Positions 7,417 to 12,728 of a stretch of DNA of 15,504 bases are shown here, in pieces. A program made the position numbers and the translations under genes. The first letter of the stretch is position 1. Every line of letters begins with the position of its first letter. The notes below the pieces were generated by a model, which saw only the letters and a list, made by a program, of their open reading frames with translations, was not told the DNA's origin and searched no databases. The stretch comes from CANNDT01 sp945876205. Its GTDB lineage: Bacteria > Acidobacteriota > Vicinamibacteria > Vicinamibacterales > UBA2999. The stretch lies in the NCBI GenBank assembly GCA_947503365.1, contig CANNDT010000103.1, positions 1-15,504 on the forward strand, in the 5' to 3' direction.

Positions 7417-7883
7417 TCACCCAGCCGCGATGCGGCCTCTTTGACGGCTTCGACGATCTGCACGTAGCCGGTGCACATGCACAGGTTGCTCGACAGGTCC
7501 TGTCGAATCTGCTCTTCGGTCGGATTCGGCGTGCGTTCGAGCAGCGCGTGACTCGCCATCAGGAAGCCTGGCGTGCAAAAGCCGCACTGCATCGCGAAGT
7601 TATGCACGAACGCCTCCTGGATGGGATGGAGCTTGCCTCGCTGCGCCAGCCCCTCCACCGTCGTCACCTCGCATCCATGGGCCTGGACCGCGAGCATGAG
7701 GCACGACTTCACGAGCGCGCCATCGACCATCACCGAGCAGGCGCCGCATTCGCCGACGACGCAGCCGACGTGGGTGCCGGTGAGGCCGAGCCTCTCGCGG
7801 AGGAAGTGGACGAGCAGCGTGCGCGGCTCCGCCTCCTCTTCGTAGGCCTGGCCGTTCACACTCAGATTGACCGGTAGCTTCAC
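7395..7883 (-). CDS. 2Fe-2S small subunit of a molybdenum hydroxylase (CoxS/XdhC-type iron-sulfur subunit)
   Basis: 162 residues from the GTG at 7883, which overlaps the TGA of the transporter gene (GTGA), so translation is probably coupled. The start gives the normal N-terminus (KLPVNLSVNGQ). The plant-type ferredoxin cluster is held by C41, C46, C49 and C61 (CVVGECGACS...C). The second cluster of the four-helix domain is held by C100, C103, C135 and C137 (QCGFCTPG...NLCMCTGY). All eight ligands are present. It passes electrons from the Mo centre of the large subunit to the FAD subunit. The order small-large-medium is less common than the medium-small-large order of CO dehydrogenase operons. 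Confidence 0.95.
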   Translation of the reverse strand: MKLPVNLSVNGQAYEEEAEPRTLLVHFLRERLGLTGTHVGCVVGECGACSVMVDGALVKSCLMLAVQAHGCEVTTVEGLAQRGKLHPIQEAFVHNFAMQCGFCTPGFLMASHALLERTPNPTEEQIRQDLSSNLCMCTGYVQIVEAVKEAASRLGEWRKTHT

Positions 7884-9862
7884 AACGCAACTCCAAGTTG
7901 GGTCAGCAGCACGCCCGCCGGCAGCGGCAGGTGCAGCAGACGATCGAACAGGCCGTAGACGAATCCCCAGCAGGCCAGGGCGTAGGCACCGGCCATGAGC
8001 GGCGTCTCGCGCGACGCCATCAGCAGATACGCCACGGTAAAGAGCGGCACGGTCACCAGTGCCCCCAGCAGCCACAGCATCAGGAAGAACGCCGCCATCC
8101 AGCCTACCGACGAAATCCACTCGGCGCGCGATGCCGTCGCCAGGACGTCCGGCACGTCTTCGCCTTCCGCCTCGACCACCTTCGCCGGCAGCTTACTGCC
8201 CACAGTAAGATTAATCACCGCCGCCGCAAACAACACCGTCCCGGTGACGAGCGGAAACACGCCCGAGCGGAACGGCCACCCCCGTGCCGAGACCAGCACC
8301 ACCCCCGCGAGCACCAGAAAGCCCCCGCTGATCGCCCGGTCTGGGGTCAGACCCCATTGACGAGGAGACTCAACAGAGTTGAGTCCCTCCTTCAATGGGG
8401 TCTGACCCCACTTCCGGATGAAGGGCCAGGCTATGCCCATGAGGGTGACGATGGCAAAAATCAGCACCAGCGGACGCGTCAGCCACGTCCACTCATAGAT
8501 TGAGTATGAGAGGAAGAGGTACCTCTCGGCGATGTCGCCGAGCACCAGCGCCAGCAGGAGCGGCGCGCGCGGCCAGTCCCACCGGATCGCGGCGAGACCG
8601 ACGACGGTCGCGCTCAGCATGAGGACGATGTCCGCCAGGCTGTTGTGCGCGCTGAAGGCGCCGAACGCGCTGAGCACGAGCAGGAACGGCACGAGCAGCG
8701 TCCCTTTGACGTGCGTCAACCGCGCCAGCTGGTTGAGGAAGAGAAACGAGATCGCCACGCCGATCAGATTCGAGAGGACGATCACCCAGACCATCGAATA
8801 GGTGATGTTGAGATTCTTCGTCAGCATCGCCGGCCCGGGCACGAGTCCCTTGAGCAGGAAAACGCTCAGGAGGATCGCCATCGAGACGCTGCCGGGAATG
8901 CCGAAGGCGACGGTCGGGATGAGATTCCCGCCCTCGCGCGAGTTGTTCACCGCGCCCGCCGCGAGCACGCCCTCGATGCTCCCCTTGCCGAACAGCTCCG
9001 GATGCTTCGACGTCTGCTGCGCGTGCGCGTAGGCGATGAACTGCGACACCGCCCCGCCCATGCCCGGGATCATCCCGATCGCGACACCAATCGCGCTGGC
9101 CCGCAGCGTCAGTCCCATGTGCACGAACGTGTCGCGCACCCCCTGCATGACGCCGGAGATTCGACTCTCATTGCGCTGCTTCGCAATGCTCCCCTTCGTC
9201 ATCATCAACTGCAGCACTTCGGCGCCGCCAAACAGGCCGACGACGACGGGCACGACGCTGATGCCTTCCCACAGATAGAGCTGCCCCATCGTGAACCGCT
9301 GGATGCCGCTCTGCGGGTCGAGGCCGACCATCGCCAGCAGGAACCCGAAGGCAGCCATGATGACGCCCTTGAGCAGATTCTTGCCGGAGAGCGAGATGAT
9401 GAAGCTGAGGCCCAGGAGCGTCAGCATCAGGAACTCGGGCGGACCGAAGGCGAGGACGATGGGACGAATGATCGGCACCGAGGCGGCGAGCACCGCGGCA
9501 CCAACGAGCGCGCCGACCAGCGAGCTGAAGAGCACCGCACCGAGCGCGCGCCCGGCCTCACCACGGCGCGTCATCGGATAGCCGTCGAGCACCGTCGCCG
9601 CGGAGGTGGCTTCTCCGGGAATGCCGAACAACACGGAGGTGATGTCGCCGGTCGTCGCCGTGACTGCATGCATCCCCAGCAGGAACGCAAACGCCGACAC
9701 GGCGTCCATCGGGTAGACGAAGGGAAGCATCAGCGCGAGCGTCGCCGCGCCGCCGAGCCCGGGGAGGATGCCGACGAGCGCCCCGATGCCGATGCCGATC
9801 AGCATGATGCCGAAGGTGTGCGGGGCCAGCACCTGCAGCAGCGCCGAGAAGAAGATGTCCAC
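7880..9862 (-). CDS. tctA: Tripartite tricarboxylate transporter, TctA-TctB fusion
   Basis: 660 residues. Residues 1 to about 480 are TctA, the large membrane subunit of about 12 helices. They show the duplicated signatures GILPGLGG (31-38) with FGIPGEAT (79-86), and GMIPGMGG (263-270) with FGIPGSVS (320-327). Residues about 510-655 form a four-helix TctB (DUF1468-like) domain, usually a separate protein. The two parts are joined by a linker (485-507) encoded entirely by a 69-bp palindromic repeat. TTT transporters move carboxylates across the inner membrane with a TctC binding protein, which is encoded two genes upstream. The start is GTG at 9862, with GGGAAGGG 10 nt before it. The frame remains open upstream into the gap but offers no better start. 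Embedding in a catabolic operon implies import of the pathway substrate. Confidence 0.92.
   Translation of the reverse strand: MDIFFSALLQVLAPHTFGIMLIGIGIGALVGILPGLGGAATLALMLPFVYPMDAVSAFAFLLGMHAVTATTGDITSVLFGIPGEATSAATVLDGYPMTRRGEAGRALGAVLFSSLVGALVGAAVLAASVPIIRPIVLAFGPPEFLMLTLLGLSFIISLSGKNLLKGVIMAAFGFLLAMVGLDPQSGIQRFTMGQLYLWEGISVVPVVVGLFGGAEVLQLMMTKGSIAKQRNESRISGVMQGVRDTFVHMGLTLRASAIGVAIGMIPGMGGAVSQFIAYAHAQQTSKHPELFGKGSIEGVLAAGAVNNSREGGNLIPTVAFGIPGSVSMAILLSVFLLKGLVPGPAMLTKNLNITYSMVWVIVLSNLIGVAISFLFLNQLARLTHVKGTLLVPFLLVLSAFGAFSAHNSLADIVLMLSATVVGLAAIRWDWPRAPLLLALVLGDIAERYLFLSYSIYEWTWLTRPLVLIFAIVTLMGIAWPFIRKWGQTPLKEGLNSVESPRQWGLTPDRAISGGFLVLAGVVLVSARGWPFRSGVFPLVTGTVLFAAAVINLTVGSKLPAKVVEAEGEDVPDVLATASRAEWISSVGWMAAFFLMLWLLGALVTVPLFTVAYLLMASRETPLMAGAYALACWGFVYGLFDRLLHLPLPAGVLLTQLGVAL
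8342..8410. repeat. 69-bp REP-like palindromic element inside the transporter gene
   Basis: Outer arms 8342-8360 (TGGGGTCAGACCCCATTGA) and 8392-8410 are perfect 19-bp inverted repeats. Each arm itself contains the 15-bp palindrome TGGGGTC-N-GACCCCA. The centre carries a second perfect stem, GACTCAAC (8367-8374) and GTTGAGTC (8378-8385), with a 3-nt loop. The length is 23 codons, so the reading frame is kept, and no stop codon arises in the coding frame. The GGGGTC/GACCCC core resembles REP/BIME-type sequences dispersed by REP-associated tyrosine transposases, but no such gene is present here. Confidence 0.8.
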
Positions 9863-9970
9863 TACTGGTATGCCCTTCCCAACGTCATACCCGGCCGCTC
9901 CGTTGTCGCGGCCGGATGATCGTGGTCGAGGGCTTGTTGTAGCTAGCGGCCACTCAGTTGAAACATCCCC
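9863..9970. other. 108-bp intercistronic gap with GC hairpin (9891-9915)
   Basis: This is the only sizeable gap inside the operon. It holds a perfect 8-bp GC stem, CCGGCCGC (9891-9898) and GCGGCCGG (9908-9915), with a 9-nt loop. No U-run follows on the transcribed strand, so it is unlikely to be a full intrinsic terminator. It may stabilise or attenuate the mRNA between the decarboxylase and transporter genes. I see no convincing internal promoter. Confidence 0.45.
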
Positions 9971-11470
9971 CTAATCCTTTCTGGACACGGCGCTCGAGGG
10001 AATCACGGATTCTGGCAGCGGAAAGCGCGGGTCGGCGAAGAGATCCTTCCACTTCGCAACCGTCTCGCGTACCTGCTCCGGACTCGACTCCGCCACGCGG
10101 GGAAAGGTATCGATTTTCTCAAACGGGCGGCACGCATCGATCAGGGCGCGGGTGTTGTAGGGCGCGGCTGGATTCATCAGCAGCGGATCGACCTTGCTGC
10201 CCCATGACTTCCGCATGATCTCGATGTCGTCCGACGGCTCGCACCGGGTGCACACCGCCCACATCACCTCTTCGAGATTCATCGGATCCACGTCATCGTC
10301 CACGACGATGACGAAGCGGTTCATGTAGGCCGCGGCCTGGCACTGCGCGGTGATGTAGCCCGCCTGCCGGGAATGGCCGCAGAATCGCTGCTTGATCGAC
10401 ACGGCGATGAGGAGGCGCCCTCCGCCGGTTTCGTGCGCCCACACGCCGCGCACGTCGCGGACGCCGACCTTGGAGAGCTCGTCCTGGATCATCGCCGACT
10501 TCAGCAGCGCGCGCATGTAGGAGTAGTCGTTCGGCGGTTTGCCGGGCGGCGCGCCGAGAATGATTGGGTTGTTGCGGTAGTAGACGCGCTCGATCTCGAT
10601 CAGCGGGACCGGACGCAGCGAGCCGGAGTAATAGCCGGTCCATTCCCCGAACGGACCTTCCACCATCATGCGGTCGGGCCGCAGCCAGCCTTCGACGACG
10701 ATCTCGGCGCCGGCTGGCATCGGCAGTCCGGTCACCTCGCCGCGGACGACGTCGAGCTTCTGGCCCACCATCGCACCCGCATACGCGTACTCGCTGATGG
10801 TGTTGGGCACCTCGGTGCCGGCGACCATCAGGAGGAGGGGGTCGTGGCCGAACGAGGCCATCACCGGCGCCTTGCCGCTCTTGGCGAACCAGCGCTCGTA
10901 CTGCGCGCGCCCCTGCTTCCCCGCCTCGGCGTTCACCGTGCACGAACGGCCGTTTTCCTGGATCATCACGCGGTAGGCGCCGACGTTGATGCGTTCGGTG
11001 TCGGGGTCGCTGGTGATGATCGCCACGCCGGTGCCGATGTAGCGGCCGCCGTCATGTTCGTGCCAGAACGGCGCGGGAAAGCGCGTGAGATCCACGTCGC
11101 CCGCCTTGACCACGTTTTCGAGGATTGGCCCGGACTTCACCACGGTGGGCTCGAACTGCGGCGCGTTGATTTCCCATTCGCGCGGCTTGCCGCGCAGCGC
11201 CTGCACCAGTCCCGCGGTATCGAGCGTCGGGTCGAGACCCAGCGTCATCGCCATGCGGCGCGAGTTGCTCAGCGAGCCGGTCAGCACGCGGTGGCCGCGT
11301 GGATAGCCGGCGATGTCGTCGAACAGCAGCGCCGCCGAGGGCTTGCGCCGGTAGTTGATTTCGGAGATCGCGCCGATCTCCTGGTTCCAGTGGGCGCCGG
11401 ATACGTGCTGCAGCTCGCCCAGGCTTTCGGTGCGCGCGATCCACGCGCGCAGGTCAGCCGGTCTGGTCAT
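9971..11470 (-). CDS. UbiD-family prenylated-FMN-dependent (de)carboxylase
   Basis: 499 residues, normal for UbiD-family enzymes. The catalytic triad can be placed: R167 in GAYRVMIQ, with E271 and E276 in EGPFGEWTGYY. The spacings of 104 and 5 equal those of R173, E277 and E282 in Fdc1, which supports an active enzyme. The prFMN and Mn/K-binding region around INVGAYR and the C-terminal DACRPFEK are also recognisable. These enzymes reversibly decarboxylate aromatic, heteroaromatic or alpha,beta-unsaturated acids, and need a UbiX-type prenyltransferase, which is not in the window. The ATG at 11470 is chosen for its strong GGAGAG; a TTG at 11500 would extend into the previous gene. Position between the two transporter genes suggests that the imported acid is the decarboxylase substrate. 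True ubiquinone-pathway UbiD is unlikely in this setting. Confidence 0.93.
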   Translation of the reverse strand: MTRPADLRAWIARTESLGELQHVSGAHWNQEIGAISEINYRRKPSAALLFDDIAGYPRGHRVLTGSLSNSRRMAMTLGLDPTLDTAGLVQALRGKPREWEINAPQFEPTVVKSGPILENVVKAGDVDLTRFPAPFWHEHDGGRYIGTGVAIITSDPDTERINVGAYRVMIQENGRSCTVNAEAGKQGRAQYERWFAKSGKAPVMASFGHDPLLLMVAGTEVPNTISEYAYAGAMVGQKLDVVRGEVTGLPMPAGAEIVVEGWLRPDRMMVEGPFGEWTGYYSGSLRPVPLIEIERVYYRNNPIILGAPPGKPPNDYSYMRALLKSAMIQDELSKVGVRDVRGVWAHETGGGRLLIAVSIKQRFCGHSRQAGYITAQCQAAAYMNRFVIVVDDDVDPMNLEEVMWAVCTRCEPSDDIEIMRKSWGSKVDPLLMNPAAPYNTRALIDACRPFEKIDTFPRVAESSPEQVRETVAKWKDLFADPRFPLPESVIPSSAVSRKD

Positions 11471-11473
11471 GTT

Positions 11474-11479
11474 CTCTCC
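11474..11479 (-). promoter_or_regulatory. Shine-Dalgarno deciding the UbiD-family gene start
   Basis: GGAGAG on the minus strand stands 3 nt before the ATG at 11470 (5 nt counted from GGAG). It lies in the 16-nt gap after the TctC-type gene and sets the start at 11470 rather than the TTG at 11500. Confidence 0.7.
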
Positions 11480-11486
11480 GTTGGTC

Positions 11487-12533
11487 TCAGGGCTGGACAA
11501 TCTGTCGATACTTCGCCGCGATGTCTGGCGGGGTGGCCAGCACCTCGTTGAGCACGTCCTGGATCTCGGCGGCGGTCTTCGGCTGGAAGTCGAGCTTCAT
11601 GGCCTTCGCCTCTTCGAGGAACTTCGGATCCTTGAACGTGTCGAAGAGGGCCGTGCGCATCACCTGCACCTTGCCTTCCTCCACGCCCGGAGGCATCGAG
11701 AACGGCTTGCTCATGGCGCCGGGCGCATCCACCAGGCGCAGCAGCTTCCTGCTGTCCTCATCCTTTGCATATTCCATCGCGAGCGGCACGTCAGGCAGAT
11801 CCTTGTGCCGGGCGGTGCCGTTCTGGACGAAGACCAGCGCGTACTTGTCGTCGAGCCACTGCGTGGAGAGCGACTTCACCGATTCCCACCCGAGGCACAA
11901 ACCCGCGATCTCCCCACGCTCCACGCCAACGCGCGCATCGTTGGTTGTCGGATAGCCGGCGACCGCCTTGATGCTGGCGCCCGTCGCCGCGGCGAGCACG
12001 CGAGGCGCGTCGTAGGTGTTCGAGCCCGGGCCGGTGCCGCCCACCAATACCGGCTTCGAGCCGCCGATCATGTCCTTGAAATTCACGACCGGGGCGTCGG
12101 TGCGCACCAGGCAGACGTTCGGGTCGACGTACGAGCTGCCGAGCCAGTTGAACTTGCGGAGGTCGAAGTCGACGCCTTCGCCACCCGTGAGTTGGCTCAT
12201 CATCTGCGCCTCGTGAAAGAGTCCGATGACGGTACCGTCTTTCGGCGCGACGTTGTAGACGTAATTGGCAGCCACCATCCCGCCGCCGCCGGTCATGTTC
12301 TGGACGATGACCGTGGGATTCCCGGGGATGTGGCGGCCGATGTGGCGCGAGACGAGGCGGGCCGTGGTGTCGAACCCGCCGCCGGCGCCGGATCCGACCA
12401 CGATCGTGACCGGCTTGCTGGCGTAGAACTGCTCGGCGACGCTGCCTGGAGTTCCAGAAGACGTCTGGCCGCACGCGGCGACGCCAAGTGCCGCCGTTAG
12501 GCCGATGATTGCGAGCCGCACGCTTCGAAACAC
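11487..12533 (-). CDS. Tripartite tricarboxylate transporter solute-binding lipoprotein (TctC/Bug family)
   Basis: 348 residues. The N-terminus (FRSVRLAIIGLTAALGVAAC) is a lipoprotein signal with lipobox VAA-C21, so the protein is probably anchored on the periplasmic face of the inner membrane, unlike the soluble TctC of many Proteobacteria. The mature part shows the Bug/TctC pattern: FYASKPVTIVVGSGAGGGFDTTARLVSRHIGRHIPGNPTVIVQNMTGGGGMVAANYVYNVAPKDGTVIG, then a two-lobed periplasmic-binding fold. It presents the substrate to TctAB. The start is GTG at 12533; an alternative GTG at 12521 would leave a shorter signal peptide. It is the first gene of the operon, immediately behind a promoter-like element, and its stop lies 16 nt before the UbiD-family gene. 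Confidence 0.9.
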   Translation of the reverse strand: MFRSVRLAIIGLTAALGVAACGQTSSGTPGSVAEQFYASKPVTIVVGSGAGGGFDTTARLVSRHIGRHIPGNPTVIVQNMTGGGGMVAANYVYNVAPKDGTVIGLFHEAQMMSQLTGGEGVDFDLRKFNWLGSSYVDPNVCLVRTDAPVVNFKDMIGGSKPVLVGGTGPGSNTYDAPRVLAAATGASIKAVAGYPTTNDARVGVERGEIAGLCLGWESVKSLSTQWLDDKYALVFVQNGTARHKDLPDVPLAMEYAKDEDSRKLLRLVDAPGAMSKPFSMPPGVEEGKVQVMRTALFDTFKDPKFLEEAKAMKLDFQPKTAAEIQDVLNEVLATPPDIAAKYRQIVQP

Positions 12534-12542
12534 GCGGTTTAG

Positions 12543-12573
12543 GTTATATCAAGTCGCTCCGCATATCGGTCAA
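12543..12573 (-). promoter_or_regulatory. Predicted sigma70-type promoter of the catabolic operon
   Basis: On the minus strand TTGACC (12573-12568) and TATAAC (12548-12543) are separated by 19 bp; an alternative -10, GATATA, gives a 17-bp spacer. Each of the main hexamers matches consensus at 5 of 6 positions. The -10 ends only 9 nt before the GTG at 12533, so a transcript from here would have almost no leader. Confidence 0.5.
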
Positions 12574-12580
12574 CTGACTC

Positions 12581-12595
12581 CGCTGTCGGACAGCG
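12581..12595. promoter_or_regulatory. Perfect palindrome upstream of the operon promoter (regulator site candidate)
   Basis: CGCTGTC-G-GACAGCG is a perfect 7-1-7 inverted repeat ending 8 bp upstream of the predicted -35. The placement suits an activator, or a repressor shared with the divergent kinase gene. A second, smaller inverted repeat (CGTTC-TTC-GAACG) lies at 12610-12622. Confidence 0.4.
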
Positions 12596-12728
12596 CCCGT
12601 GACGCGGGTCGTTCTTCGAACGGGCCTTCTCTCACAGTGTTCACAAGTGCACAGTCAATAGGGACGGTTTCGTCTAACGTCGTGTCTTCTGCCATCCCTG
12701 ACGTGATCTTCAACTCAACTGATAAACC

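Noticed and set aside
5902..7467. 521-codon plus-strand open frame
   Set aside because: Antisense to the large-subunit gene; Arg/His/Asp/Val-rich composition typical of a shadow frame in GC-rich coding DNA, with no recognisable domain.
4996..7883. Aerobic carbon monoxide dehydrogenase (CoxSLM)
   Set aside because: The large subunit lacks the AYxCSFR form I motif, and the neighbours (UbiD, TTT transporter, OYE) point to organic acid catabolism.
7884..8120. N-terminal extension of the 2Fe-2S small subunit
   Set aside because: It lies within the transporter gene in another frame; the GTG at 7883 gives the normal family start and a GTGA overlap.
8645..9919. 424-codon plus-strand open frame
   Set aside because: Antisense to the transporter gene; highly charged, low-complexity product with no family resemblance.
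10373..12500. Two long plus-strand open frames (10373-11551 and 11355-12500)
   Set aside because: Antisense to the clearly recognised UbiD-family and TctC-type genes; they also overlap each other.
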